Below, piece by piece: positions 1-9,577 of a stretch of 40,427 nucleotides of DNA. The position numbers were made by a program, and so were the translations under genes. The DNA is taken from positions 1-40,427 of the forward strand of contig NZ_BMVG01000056.1 of the NCBI RefSeq assembly GCF_014650595.1. Reading direction: 5' to 3'. The notes below the pieces were generated by a model. The model ran no database searches, was not told the DNA's origin, and saw only the letters and a program-made list of their open reading frames with translations. Positions within the stretch are counted from its first letter, which is position 1, and the number at the start of each line of letters is the position of its first letter. This stretch comes from Streptomyces alanosinicus (GTDB taxonomy: Bacteria > Actinomycetota > Actinomycetes > Streptomycetales > Streptomycetaceae).

Positions 1-1
1 G

Positions 2-2650
2 CGGGTGGTGGCGCTGCGGTCGAGGGCGATCCGGGCGATCGCGGGCCGTGGTGGCATGGTCTCGCTGGCTCAGCCCCTCGTGGATGTTGAGGAGTTGCTG
101 ACCGGTTGGGCGGGGCGGATCGATGTCGCGGCGGTGAACGGTCCCGGCTCGGTCGTGGTGGCGGGGGATGCGGATGCTCTGGATGAGCTGATGGCGCATT
201 GCGAGAGGAACGACATCCGGGCGCGTCGTATCCCGGTGGACTACGCCTCTCACACCTGGCATGTGGAGGACATCGAGGCCGAGCTGGCGGACGTGCTCGC
301 CCCTGTCTCTCCCCGTTCGGGTGAGGTGCCGTTCTTCTCCACCACCGAGGCCGGCATCATCGACACGGCTCGGCTGGACGGCGGCTACTGGTATCGCAAT
401 CTGCGTCAGCGGGTGCGTTTCGCGGATGCGGTCCAGGGTCTGGTCGACCAGGGGTATGGGGCGTTCGTGGAGGTCAGTTCCCATCCGGTGCTGGGCATGG
501 CGGTCCAGGAGGCCGCCCCGGACGCAATCGTGGTGGGCAGTCTGCGCCGCAACGAAGGCGGCGGCCACCGTTTCCTGACCTCGCTGGCCGAGGCGTGGGT
601 GCGCGGGGTCCCGGTCGACTGGACCGCCGTCCTTGCCGGCCAGGGCGCCCGTACGGTCGCGCTTCCCACCTATGCCTTCCAGCACCGTCGCTACTGGCTG
701 GAGAAGACCGCTCCCGCCCCGGCCCTGACCTCGGGTCAGAAGGTGGACGCCCGCTTCTGGGACGCGGTCGAACGCGAGGACCTGCAAGCCCTCGCCGACA
801 CGCTCCGGCTGCCGGACAGCAACCGGCTGGCGGAGGTCCTCCCCGCGCTGTCGAGCTGGCACAAGGGCCAGGTGGACCGGTCGGCGGTGGACGGCTGGCG
901 GTACAAGGTGGTCTGGAAGCCGGTCGGCCCAGGCGCCCGTGCCGCCGTGACCGTCACCGGTTGCTGGCTGCTCGTCGTCCCGCAGGAGCACGCCGACACC
1001 GACCTCACCACCTCCCTCACCACCGGTCTGGCCGCCCACGGCGCTCAGGTGACCACCGTCGAGGTGGCCCCCGGCGCCGACCGGTTCCGGCTCGCCGCTC
1101 TGCTCGGCACCGCCGTGAACGGCGATGACGGTCCCCGCCCGCCGGCCGGTGTCCTGTCCCTGCTGGCGCTGGACGAGTCGCCGTACGTGCCCGGCAGCCC
1201 GCTCGACAACGGGCTCGCCCTCAGCACCGCCCTGGTGCAGGCGCTCGGTGACGCCGGGGTGGACGCCCCGTTGTGGATCGCCACCCGGGGAGCCGTGTCC
1301 ACCGGTCGTGCCGACCGGCTGGCCGCACCCGTCCAGGCACAGGTCTGGGGGCTCGGCCGGATCGCCGCGCTGGAGTACCCGCAGCGCTTCGGCGGGCTGG
1401 TGGATCTGCCGCAGGAGCTGGACGACCGTGCCGTCGCCCGGCTGGTGGCCGCGCTGTCCGGAGCCGTCGAAGAGGACCAGGTGGCGGTACGAGGCTCCGG
1501 GCTGTTCGTGCGGCGGCTGGTGCGGGCCTCGCTGCCGGAAGCCGCGCCCGCCGACTGGAGGCCGAGCGGCACGGTGCTGGTGACCGGCGGCACCGGGGGC
1601 GTGGGTGCCCATGTCGCCCGCTGGCTGGCCCGCAACGGCGCCGCCCATCTGCTGCTGGCCGGACGCCGTGGCCCGGACGCACCCGGCGCGGCCGGACTGG
1701 AGGCGGAGCTGACCGGGCTGGGCGCCCGCGTCACGCTTGCCGCCTGCGATGTCGCCGACCGCGACCAGCTCGTCGCGCTGTTGGCCGCCGTACCGGAGGA
1801 TCAGCCGCTCACCGCGGTCGTGCATGCGGCCGGGGTGCTGGACGACGGCGTACTGGACGCCCTCACCCCCGAGCGCGCCGAGACCGTGCTGCAGCCCAAG
1901 GCGGCCGCCGCGCTGCACCTGCACGAACTGACCCGGGACCTGGAGCTGTCCGCGTTCGTGCTGTTCTCCTCGCTCGCCGGCACGCTCGGCGGGCCGGGCC
2001 AGGGCAGCTACGCCGCGGCCAACGCCTTCCTCGACGCGCTCGCCCGGCAGCGGCACGCCGACGGGCTGCCCGCCACGTCGGTCGCCTGGGGCGCGTGGGG
2101 TGGCGGTGGCCTCGCCTCCGGGGAGACGGGCGAACGGCTGGCCCGTTCCGGTATGCCCGCCATGGACCCGGAGCCGGCCCTGACGGCACTTCAGCAGGCC
2201 GTGTCCGGCGAGGAGCCGGTGCTGGCCGTGGCCGACGTACGGTGGGAGACGTATGCGTTCGCCCACTCCGACGGGGCCGCCCAGGTGCTCGCCGACCTGC
2301 CGGAGGTGCGGGCGGCCCTGGCGGCGCGCACCGCGCCCGCGACGGACGGCGGCTACGGCCACGGAGACGGCAACGCGCTCACGGCACGGCTCGCGGCCCT
2401 GCCGTACGACGAGCAGCGACGTGAACTCCTCACTCTGGTAAGGAGGTTGGCTGCCGGGGCGCTCGGGTACTCCGGTGCCGAGGAGATCGACGAGGAGCGG
2501 GCGTTCCGCGACCTCGGCTTCGACTCGCTCACCGCGGTGGCCCTGCGCAACACCATCGCCGAGACCACCGGGCTGCGGCTACCGGTCACCCTGGTCTTCG
2601 ACCACCCCACCGCGACCGCTCTCGCGGCCAAGCTGCACGGGGACCTGTTC
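2..2650 (+). other. PKS module A, 3' part: methylmalonyl AT (partial), B-type KR, ACP
   Basis: The partial AT has VDYASH (Tyr81 onward), the motif of methylmalonyl-CoA-specific ATs. After LPTYAFQHRRYW there is no DH. A short KR dimerisation element (FWDAVEREDLQALADTL) leads straight into the KR. The KR has the TGGTGGVG nucleotide loop, the LDD motif of B-type KRs, FSSLAG and catalytic Tyr670, so it should be active and give the B-type (D-configured) alcohol. The ACP has GFDSL with Ser842. The KS and the AT active-site serine lie upstream of the window. Confidence 0.9.
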
Positions 2651-5600
2651 GGCACGGCCGTCCCGGCCGCCGACCCGGTGCCGTCGGCCTCGCCGCGGGC
2701 GGTCGCCGTGGACGACGACCCGGTGGTGATCGTGTCGATGGCCTGCCGCTACCCGGGCGGGGTGGACGGCCCGGACGAGCTGTGGCGGCTGCTCGCACAG
2801 GGCGGCGACGCGGTGTCGGTCTTCCCTGACGACCGAGGCTGGGACCTCAAGGGCGCCTACGACCCCGACCCGGACCGTCCGGGCACCTTCTACGCCCGCG
2901 GCGGCGGATTCCTGTACGACGCGCACCACTTCGACCCGGAGTTCTTCGGCATGAGCCCGCGCGAGGCGCTGGCCGTCGACCCGCAGCAGCGGTTGCTGCT
3001 GGAGACGTCGTGGGAGGCGATCGAGCGGGCCGGCCTGGACCCGGCCGTGCTGCGCGGCAGCCGCACCGGGGTGTTCGTCGGCTCCAACTACCACGACTAC
3101 GGCTCCCGGGTGCAGCACGCCCCGAAGGACTTCGAGGGGTACCTGGCCACCGGCAGCGCCGGCAGCGTGGCCTCCGGACGGATCTCGTACACCTTCGGCC
3201 TGGAGGGTCCGGCCGTCACCGTCGACACCGCCTGCTCCTCGTCCCTGGTGGCGCTGCACATGGCCGCCCAGGCGCTGCGCACCGGCGAGTGCACCATGGC
3301 GCTGGCGGGCGGCGTCACGGTGATCTCCTCCCTGGACACCTTCATCGAGTTCAGCAGGCAGCGGGCGCTGTCGGCGGACGGCCGCTGCAAGGCGTTCTCC
3401 GACGACGCCGACGGCGCCGGCTGGGCCGAAGGCGTCGGCGTGGTACTCCTCGAGCGGCTGTCCGACGCCCGCCGAGCCGGTCACCCCGTCCTCGCGGTGC
3501 TCGCCGGTTCCGCGGTCAACCAGGACGGCGCCAGCAACGGCCTCACCGCGCCGAGCGGACCCGCGCAGCAGCGCGTCATCCGGCAGGCCCTGGCCGCCGC
3601 CGGACTCTCCCCGGCCGATGTGGACGCCGTCGAGGCGCACGGCACCGGTACCAAGCTGGGCGACCCCATCGAGGCGCAGGCGCTGATGGCGACGTACGGG
3701 CAGGACCGGCCGGAGGGCCGGCCGCTGCTGCTCGGCGCCCTGAAGTCCAACATCGGGCACGCGCAGGCCGCCGCCGGTGTCGGCGGTGTGATCAAGATGG
3801 TGCTGGCGATGCGGCACGGGATGCTGCCGCGCACCCTGCACGCCGACCGGCCGTCGACACAGATCGACTGGACCGAGGGCGCGGTGTCGCTCCTGGCGGA
3901 GGCCGTCGAGTGGCCGGAGACGGACGGTCGTCCGCGCCGGGCCGGGGTGTCGGCGTTCGGCATCAGCGGCACCAACGCCCACGTGATCCTGGAACAGCCG
4001 CCCGCCGAGACCCTGGAACCGACGTCGCCTGCCGAGACCCTGCAACCGACGTCGTCGTCCGCCGAGAACGCCGCGTCGCCGGAGGGGGCGCCCGTCCCTG
4101 TCGCCTCCGGCGACGCGGTCCCCTGGGTGCTCTCCGGTCGGAGCGCCGATGCCCTGCGGGCCCAGGCCGCCCGGCTGCTGGCCCATCTGGAGGACCCGGA
4201 GCGCCAGGGCGGCGGCATGCCCGTCGACGTCGCCCACTCACTCGCCCTCGGACGCACCGCGTTCGAACACCGGGCCGCCGTCGTCGGTCAGGGCCGGGTC
4301 GAACTCCTCGCCGCCGTAAGGGCGTTGGCCGAAGACCGGGAGGCTCCCGGGCTGGTGCGCGGGGTGCGGCGCCGCAGCGGACGCACCGCGTTCCTCTTCA
4401 GCGGCCAGGGCAGCCAGCGACCGGGCATGGGCCGTGACCTGTACGCCGCGTACCCGGTGTTCGCCGACGCCCTCGACGCCGTCTGCGCCGAACTGGACCG
4501 CGAACTCGAACGGCCGCTGAAGGACGTGCTGTTCGCCCCGGCCGGCACTCCGGACGCCGGACTGCTGGACCGCACCGCCTACACGCAGGCCGGGCTGTTC
4601 GCCCTGGAAGTGGCCCAGTTCCGGCTGCTGGAGCACTGGGGGCTGCGCCCGGACGTCGTCGTCGGGCACTCCATCGGCGAGCTGGCCGCCGCCCATGTGG
4701 CCGGGGTGCTCGACCTCACCGACGCCTGCCGGCTGGTCGCCGCTCGTGGCCGGCTGATGCAGCAGCTGCCGGACGGCGGCGCCATGCTGGCCGTACAGGC
4801 CGGCGAGGCCCAGATCACCGAGGCGCTGCGCACCTACGAGGACCGGGTGTCCGTCGCCGCCGTCAACGGACCGGCGTCCGTGGTCGTCTCCGGCGACGAG
4901 GAGGCCGTGGCGGAACTGGCCGAGGCCTGGCGGGAGGCCGGGCTGCGCACCAAGCGGCTGACGGTGTCGCACGCCTTCCACTCGCCGCGGATGGAGCCGA
5001 TGCAGGCCCGCTTCGCGGCCGTCACCCGCGAGCTGACGTACGCCGCCCCGACCGTGCCCGTCGTCTGCGACCTCACCGGCGAACTCGCCGACTCCGGACA
5101 GCTGGAGGACGCCGACTACTGGGTGCGCCATGTGCGCGGAACGGTCCGCTACGCCGACGCCGTCGCCACGCTGGAGCGGCAGGGCGTGACCACGTACCTC
5201 GAACTCGGCCCGGACGGTGTGCTCGCCGCCATGACGCGCGACTGCCTCGCCGACCCGCAGGCCGCCGTCGTCACCCCGCTGCTGCGCCGTGACCGGCCCG
5301 AGGAGACCGCGGTCACCACCGCCCTCGCCACGCTGCACGTCCACGGCGTGAGCCCCGACTGGGCCGGGTACTTCGCCGGCCGCCCGGTGCGCCGGGCCGA
5401 GCTGCCGACGTACGCCTTCCAGCGCGCCCGCTACTGGCTCGACGCCGACCCGGGCGCGCCGGACCTCGCCGCGGCCGGGCTCGCCGCCGGGGAGCATCCG
5501 CTGCTCGCCGCCGGCACGGCACTCGCGGGCGGCGACGGCTACCTGCTCACCGGACGGCTGTCGCTCAGCAGCCACCCCTGGCTCGCCGACCACGCGGTGT

Positions 5601-8356
5601 CCGGCACGGCGATCCTGCCCGGCACCGCCTTCCTGGAACTGGCCCTGCTGGCCGCCGACCGGGTCGGCTGCACCGCCGTCGACGAACTCACCCTGGAGGC
5701 GCCGCTCGTCCTGCCCGACCAGGGTGCCGTCCACCTCCAGGTCACCGTCGGCGAACCCGGCGAGCAGGGAGCGCGCGGCGTGACCGTGCACTCCCGCCCG
5801 GACGACGCGGCCGACGACGAGCCCTGGACCCGCCACGCCGTCGGGCAGCTCACCCGCACGCCGGCCCCGGCCGACGGCGCCCCGTTCGACGTGTGGCCGC
5901 CGCAGGGCGCCGAGCCGGTCGCCGTGGACGGACTCTACGAGCGGTTCGCCGAGGGCGGCTTCGCCTACGGGCCCGTCTTCCAGGGGCTGACCGCCGCCTG
6001 GAAGCTCGGCGAGGACGTGTACGCGGAGGTCGCGCTGCCCGACGGGGCCGCCGCCGACGACGCCCGCTACGGTCTGCACCCGGCCCTGCTGGACGCCGCC
6101 CTGCAGACCGTCGGGCTGACGGCCGTCGCCGGTACCGCGGTGATGCCGTTCAGCTGGACCGGCGTACGGCTGCACGCCCCCGGGGCCGACGCGCTGCGGG
6201 TGCGTCTCGCCCCCGCCGGACCCGACACGGTCGCGCTCAGGGTCACCGATCCGGAGGGGACCCCCGTCGCCACGGTGACCGGGCTGACCCTGCGCCCGCT
6301 GCCCGCCGGACAGTTCGCGGACGCCCGCGCCGCCGTCCGTCATCTGCACGAACTGGAGTGGGTGACCCCGGCCGCCACGCCCGCCCGGCCCGCCTCTGCG
6401 GGATGGGCCGTCCTGGATGGCGATGCCGACCCCGCCCTCGCGAACGCCCTGACGGCTGCCGGGCTCTCCGGCGCCCACCACCCGGGGCTGGACGGCCTCG
6501 CCCGCGCCGTCGCTGCGGGGGACATACCGCTGCCAGGCACGGTGCTGGCCGCCGTACCCGGCCCCGGTGACGACGCCGGGGAGCCGACGGCGGTCGACCT
6601 GGCTGCGGCCGTGCGCCGCGCGACCGGGCAGGTGCTGCGGCTGTTGCAGGACTGGCTCGCCGACGACACCTTCAACGCCACCCGGCTGGTGCTGGTCACC
6701 CGGCATGCCGTGACTGTGCACGACGGCGACCGCGCTCCCGACCCGGTGGCCGCGGCCGTCCGGGGCCTGGTGCGCACGGCACAGACCGAGAACCCGGGGC
6801 GGTTCGTGCTCCTCGACTGGGACGGCGCCCAGGAGTCGTACCGGGCGCTGCCCGCGGCGGCCGGTCAGGATGAGCCACAAGTCGCTGTGCGCAAGGGAGA
6901 GTTGCGGGTGGCGCGCCTCGTCCGCATGCGGCTGACGCAGGCCGCCGCGGACGGCGACACCGGTATGCTGCTCGACCGGGACGGCACCGTTCTCGTCACC
7001 GGTGCCACCGGCGCGCTCGGTGGCCTGATCGCCCGGCACCTCGTGGCCCGGCACGGTGCCCGGCACCTGCTGCTTGTCAGCCGCCGCGGCCCGGACGCGC
7101 CCGGTGCCCGGGAACTCGTCGACGACCTGACCACACTCGGCGCCCGCGCGGAACTGGTTGCCTGCGACACCTCCGACCGCAAGGCGCTGGCAGCACTGCT
7201 CGCCACGGTCCCCGCCGAGCACCCGCTGACCGCCGTGGTGCACACCGCGGGCGTCCTCGACGACGGCGTCATCGGCTCGCTGACCCAGGAACGTCTCGAC
7301 ACCGTGCTCACCGCCAAGGTCGACACCGCCCTGCACCTGCACGAACTGACCCGGGACGGCGAGCTGCGCGCCTTCGTGCTGTACTCCTCGCTGGCCGGCG
7401 TCTTCGGCGGCTCGGGGCAGGGCAACTACGCGGCGGCCAATGCCTTCCTCGACGCGTTCGCCCAGCGGCGGCGGGCCGAGGGCCTGCCCGCCCAGTCGCT
7501 GGCGTGGGGTCTGTGGGAGCAGCGGTCGGCGATGACCGGCAAGCTGGATGAGGCCGACCTGCTGCGGATGGCGCGCGGCGGAGTCGTCCCGATGCCGTCC
7601 GAGCAGGCCCTCGACCTGTTCGACGCCGCCGTCGCCGCCGACCGGGCCGTGCTGGTCCCGGCCCGCTTCGACACCGCCGCGCTGCGGACGCCCGACGGGG
7701 AGGTCTCGGCCCTGCTGCGGTCCCTCGTCAAGCCCGCCCCCGGCCGTCGTACGGCCGGCGCCACGGCCGAGGGCACCGCGCCCGCCGAGCGGCTGCGCCG
7801 CCGGCTCGCGGAGCTGGACGCCGAGGCACGGCTCACGGTCCTGGTGGACCTCGTCCGCGACCAGGCGGCGGCCGTACTCGGCTACGCCGACTCCGACGCC
7901 GTCGACCCCGAACGGGGCTTCCTGGAGCTGGGCTTCGACTCACTGACCGCCGTCGAACTGCGCAACCGCCTGGGCACCGCCACCGGACTCAGGCTGCCGG
8001 CCACCCTGCTGTTCGACTACCCGACGCCCCTCGGGCTGGCCCGCCATCTGCGGGCCGAGACCGCACCGGGGGCAGCGGCGGCCGTACAGCCGATGCTGGC
8101 CGAACTCGACCGGCTGGAGCGCGGGTTGGAAGGCATCGCCGGGGACGAGACGGTCCGCTCCGCGCTGGCCGACCGGCTGCGCGGGCTGCTGTCCACGCTG
8201 GAGGTGGCCGCACCCACCGGGGCCGGACGCATGTCCGCCGACGACGGCCGCGGTGACCATGACGGCGCCACGGCGGCGGCGGTGGAGGAGCAGATCGACA
8301 CGGCCAGCGACGACGACCTCTTCGACTTCATCGACCAGCAGTTCGGGTCGGAGTGA
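2..8356 (+). CDS. Type I modular polyketide synthase, 5'-truncated (AT-KR-ACP / KS-AT-DH-KR-ACP / docking)
   Basis: The gene enters the window already open, so its start lies upstream; residue 1 here is the first full codon at base 2. Order seen: C-terminal part of an AT, KR dimerisation element, KR, ACP (Ser842), KS (Cys1078), AT (Ser1557), DH (His1864, Asp2031), KR (Tyr2476), ACP (Ser2647), then a C-terminal docking tail. It adds two acyl units to a growing chain in the cytoplasm. There is no thioesterase, and the tail ends in an acidic DDDLFDFIDQQFG motif typical of PKS-to-PKS docking, so the chain should pass to another synthase. The gene starting at 16986 has a matching N-terminal helix and is the obvious, unproven partner. 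All catalytic motifs are intact. The stop is TGA at 8354-8356. Confidence 0.97.
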   Translation, partial: RVVALRSRAIRAIAGRGGMVSLAQPLVDVEELLTGWAGRIDVAAVNGPGSVVVAGDADALDELMAHCERNDIRARRIPVDYASHTWHVEDIEAELADVLAPVSPRSGEVPFFSTTEAGIIDTARLDGGYWYRNLRQRVRFADAVQGLVDQGYGAFVEVSSHPVLGMAVQEAAPDAIVVGSLRRNEGGGHRFLTSLAEAWVRGVPVDWTAVLAGQGARTVALPTYAFQHRRYWLEKTAPAPALTSGQKVDARFWDAVEREDLQALADTLRLPDSNRLAEVLPALSSWHKGQVDRSAVDGWRYKVVWKPVGPGARAAVTVTGCWLLVVPQEHADTDLTTSLTTGLAAHGAQVTTVEVAPGADRFRLAALLGTAVNGDDGPRPPAGVLSLLALDESPYVPGSPLDNGLALSTALVQALGDAGVDAPLWIATRGAVSTGRADRLAAPVQAQVWGLGRIAALEYPQRFGGLVDLPQELDDRAVARLVAALSGAVEEDQVAVRGSGLFVRRLVRASLPEAAPADWRPSGTVLVTGGTGGVGAHVARWLARNGAAHLLLAGRRGPDAPGAAGLEAELTGLGARVTLAACDVADRDQLVALLAAVPEDQPLTAVVHAAGVLDDGVLDALTPERAETVLQPKAAAALHLHELTRDLELSAFVLFSSLAGTLGGPGQGSYAAANAFLDALARQRHADGLPATSVAWGAWGGGGLASGETGERLARSGMPAMDPEPALTALQQAVSGEEPVLAVADVRWETYAFAHSDGAAQVLADLPEVRAALAARTAPATDGGYGHGDGNALTARLAALPYDEQRRELLTLVRRLAAGALGYSGAEEIDEERAFRDLGFDSLTAVALRNTIAETTGLRLPVTLVFDHPTATALAAKLHGDLFGTAVPAADPVPSASPRAVAVDDDPVVIVSMACRYPGGVDGPDELWRLLAQGGDAVSVFPDDRGWDLKGAYDPDPDRPGTFYARGGGFLYDAHHFDPEFFGMSPREALAVDPQQRLLLETSWEAIERAGLDPAVLRGSRTGVFVGSNYHDYGSRVQHAPKDFEGYLATGSAGSVASGRISYTFGLEGPAVTVDTACSSSLVALHMAAQALRTGECTMALAGGVTVISSLDTFIEFSRQRALSADGRCKAFSDDADGAGWAEGVGVVLLERLSDARRAGHPVLAVLAGSAVNQDGASNGLTAPSGPAQQRVIRQALAAAGLSPADVDAVEAHGTGTKLGDPIEAQALMATYGQDRPEGRPLLLGALKSNIGHAQAAAGVGGVIKMVLAMRHGMLPRTLHADRPSTQIDWTEGAVSLLAEAVEWPETDGRPRRAGVSAFGISGTNAHVILEQPPAETLEPTSPAETLQPTSSSAENAASPEGAPVPVASGDAVPWVLSGRSADALRAQAARLLAHLEDPERQGGGMPVDVAHSLALGRTAFEHRAAVVGQGRVELLAAVRALAEDREAPGLVRGVRRRSGRTAFLFSGQGSQRPGMGRDLYAAYPVFADALDAVCAELDRELERPLKDVLFAPAGTPDAGLLDRTAYTQAGLFALEVAQFRLLEHWGLRPDVVVGHSIGELAAAHVAGVLDLTDACRLVAARGRLMQQLPDGGAMLAVQAGEAQITEALRTYEDRVSVAAVNGPASVVVSGDEEAVAELAEAWREAGLRTKRLTVSHAFHSPRMEPMQARFAAVTRELTYAAPTVPVVCDLTGELADSGQLEDADYWVRHVRGTVRYADAVATLERQGVTTYLELGPDGVLAAMTRDCLADPQAAVVTPLLRRDRPEETAVTTALATLHVHGVSPDWAGYFAGRPVRRAELPTYAFQRARYWLDADPGAPDLAAAGLAAGEHPLLAAGTALAGGDGYLLTGRLSLSSHPWLADHAVSGTAILPGTAFLELALLAADRVGCTAVDELTLEAPLVLPDQGAVHLQVTVGEPGEQGARGVTVHSRPDDAADDEPWTRHAVGQLTRTPAPADGAPFDVWPPQGAEPVAVDGLYERFAEGGFAYGPVFQGLTAAWKLGEDVYAEVALPDGAAADDARYGLHPALLDAALQTVGLTAVAGTAVMPFSWTGVRLHAPGADALRVRLAPAGPDTVALRVTDPEGTPVATVTGLTLRPLPAGQFADARAAVRHLHELEWVTPAATPARPASAGWAVLDGDADPALANALTAAGLSGAHHPGLDGLARAVAAGDIPLPGTVLAAVPGPGDDAGEPTAVDLAAAVRRATGQVLRLLQDWLADDTFNATRLVLVTRHAVTVHDGDRAPDPVAAAVRGLVRTAQTENPGRFVLLDWDGAQESYRALPAAAGQDEPQVAVRKGELRVARLVRMRLTQAAADGDTGMLLDRDGTVLVTGATGALGGLIARHLVARHGARHLLLVSRRGPDAPGARELVDDLTTLGARAELVACDTSDRKALAALLATVPAEHPLTAVVHTAGVLDDGVIGSLTQERLDTVLTAKVDTALHLHELTRDGELRAFVLYSSLAGVFGGSGQGNYAAANAFLDAFAQRRRAEGLPAQSLAWGLWEQRSAMTGKLDEADLLRMARGGVVPMPSEQALDLFDAAVAADRAVLVPARFDTAALRTPDGEVSALLRSLVKPAPGRRTAGATAEGTAPAERLRRRLAELDAEARLTVLVDLVRDQAAAVLGYADSDAVDPERGFLELGFDSLTAVELRNRLGTATGLRLPATLLFDYPTPLGLARHLRAETAPGAAAAVQPMLAELDRLERGLEGIAGDETVRSALADRLRGLLSTLEVAAPTGAGRMSADDGRGDHDGATAAAVEEQIDTASDDDLFDFIDQQFGSE
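2717..8075 (+). other. PKS module B: KS-AT(malonyl)-DH-KR(B)-ACP
   Basis: The KS has DTACSSS (Cys1078), EAHGTGT and KSNIGHAQ, so it is a condensing KS. The AT has GHSIGE (Ser1557) and SHAFHS (His1657), the malonyl-CoA pattern. The DH has HAVSGTAILP (HxxxGxxxxP, His1864) and HPALLDAA (Asp2031), both intact. The KR has TGATGALG, LDD, YSSLAG and Tyr2476 (B type). There is no ER between DH and KR. The ACP has GFDSL at Ser2647. Predicted outcome is an alpha,beta-alkene, normally trans after a B-type KR. Confidence 0.92.
8076..8353 (+). other. C-terminal PKS docking domain
   Basis: After the last ACP the protein runs through a predicted helical pair (MLAELDRLERGLEGI and ALADRLRGLLSTLE), a flexible Gly/Asp-rich linker and a final acidic segment ending FDFIDQQFGSE. 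This is the usual architecture of a 4-helix dimerising docking tail in actinobacterial cis-AT synthases. Its partner should be the N-terminal helix of the next synthase in the line. Confidence 0.85.
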
Positions 8357-8373
8357 CAGCACGTCGGCGCATG

Positions 8374-8428
8374 CTTCGCGCGTCCTTCGTGCATCGTTCG
8401 CGCGCCCTTCGCGCGCCCTTCGTGCGCC
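8374..8428 (+). repeat. 11-bp tandem repeat, five copies
   Basis: Units start at 8374, 8385, 8396, 8407 and 8418, each exactly 11 bp, consensus CTTCGYGCGCC; a sixth copy decays after CTTC. The array fills most of the gap between the PKS stop and the start of the 3-ketoreductase and ends 30 bp before that start. An 11-bp period resembles the spacing of heptamer repeats bound by SARP activators, but the heptamer itself is not the classic TCGAG type, so that role is inference. Confidence 0.85.
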
Positions 8429-8458
8429 CTTCTCAAGAGCCGGAAAGAGAGCGAGACC

Positions 8459-9478
8459 GTGGCAGACCGGATGTTGAACGTCGGTGTGGTCGGCTGTGCC
8501 GCCATAGCCCAGCGCACCACCATCCCGGCGCTGGTCGCCGACCCGTCGGTGCGGCTGGTCGCGGTGGCCAGCCGCAGCCGGGACAAGGCCGAAGCTGTCG
8601 CCCGGCGGTTCGGCTGCGAGGCGGTCACCGGCTATGCCGCCCTGCTCGCACGGGACGACATCGACGCCGTGTACGTGCCGCTGCCGCCCGCCCTGCACGC
8701 CGAGTGGGTCGCGCGGGCGCTGGCGGAGGGCAAGCACGTCCTGGCCGAGAAGCCGCTCGCCGTCGACCGGGCCGAGGCGGCCGAGCTGGTCGCCGCGGCC
8801 CGCGTCGCCGGCCTGCTGCTGATGGAGAACTTCGCGTTCCTCCACCACGGCCAGCACGACGCCGTACGCGCCCTCATCGACGAGGGCGCGATCGGCGAAG
8901 TGCGGCACCTCACTGCGGAGTTCGGCTTTCCGCCACTGCCCCCGGGGGACATCCGTCACGACCCGGCGCTGGGCGGCGGCGCCCTGCTCGACGCCGGCGT
9001 GTACACCCTGCGCGCCGCCTCTTTGTATCTGGGGCCGCAGGTGACCGTGCAGGGGGCAGTGCTGCGTACCGATCCCGGCGCGGGGGTCGATGTGGCGGGG
9101 GCGGCGCTGGTGAGCGATCCGACCGGGCGGACCGCGCAGTTGACGTTCGGCTTCGACCGGTCCTACCGCTGTGCGTGCACCATCTGGGGCAGTGAGGGCA
9201 CCATCGGCCTCGATCGGGCATTCACCGCCCCGCCGAACCTTCGGCCCGTGCTGCGTCTCCAGCGCCAGGACCACCTGGAGGAACGGACACTGCCCGCCGG
9301 GCACCAGTTCGCCTCACTCGTCTCCCTGTTCGCCCGCACGGCCCTGGACGGCGGCGACCTCAAGAGGCCGGGGGAGGACATCCTGCGACAGGCGGAGCTG
9401 GTCGACGCGGTGCGGGAGGCGGCAGGCCGGGACGCGGCAGTCCGGGACTCGGTCACGTACTCGCGGTCGTCTCGGTAG
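8459..9478 (+). CDS. NDP-hexose 3-ketoreductase (Gfo/Idh/MocA family), deoxysugar biosynthesis
   Basis: A 339-residue oxidoreductase. Residues 6-18 form a Rossmann start (NVGVVGCAAIAQ), followed by VYVPLPPALHAEW and AEKPL with Lys98, then GGGALLDAGVYTLRAA with Tyr182. The Lys/Tyr pair and the long stretch around LLMENF.FLHH closely follow, from memory, the KijD10/TylC1/SpnN type. Those enzymes use NADPH to reduce the C-3 keto group of dTDP-3,4-diketo-2,6-dideoxyglucose in the cytoplasm. The GTG start at 8459 is preceded by the purine run GGAAAGAGAG at 8442-8451; ATG at 8471 is an in-frame alternative that would still keep the Rossmann fold. It is the only sugar gene in the window, so the other steps must lie elsewhere. 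It converges on the ABC exporter, with a terminator between them. Confidence 0.9.
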   Translation: MADRMLNVGVVGCAAIAQRTTIPALVADPSVRLVAVASRSRDKAEAVARRFGCEAVTGYAALLARDDIDAVYVPLPPALHAEWVARALAEGKHVLAEKPLAVDRAEAAELVAAARVAGLLLMENFAFLHHGQHDAVRALIDEGAIGEVRHLTAEFGFPPLPPGDIRHDPALGGGALLDAGVYTLRAASLYLGPQVTVQGAVLRTDPGAGVDVAGAALVSDPTGRTAQLTFGFDRSYRCACTIWGSEGTIGLDRAFTAPPNLRPVLRLQRQDHLEERTLPAGHQFASLVSLFARTALDGGDLKRPGEDILRQAELVDAVREAAGRDAAVRDSVTYSRSSR

Positions 9479-9513
9479 CGGTGCGTGCGGGCTTTCGAAC
9501 CTGAGGGAAAACG

Positions 9514-9554
9514 GCCGGGGCCCTCTGCCATGTCGAATGGCAGAGGGCCCCGGC
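9514..9554. terminator. Bidirectional terminator, perfect 18-bp stem
   Basis: GCCGGGGCCCTCTGCCAT at 9514-9531 pairs perfectly with its complement at 9537-9554 around the 5-base loop GTCGA. It lies in the 99-bp gap between two convergent genes, 35 bp past the ketoreductase stop and 23 bp past the ABC permease stop. There is little T tract, as is common in Streptomyces. Confidence 0.92.
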
Positions 9555-9577
9555 GCTTTGTGTCAGCGGCCGGTGGC

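Noticed and set aside
8076..8353. Thioesterase at the end of the first PKS
   Set aside because: No GxSxG or alpha/beta-hydrolase pattern; the tail is a docking domain.
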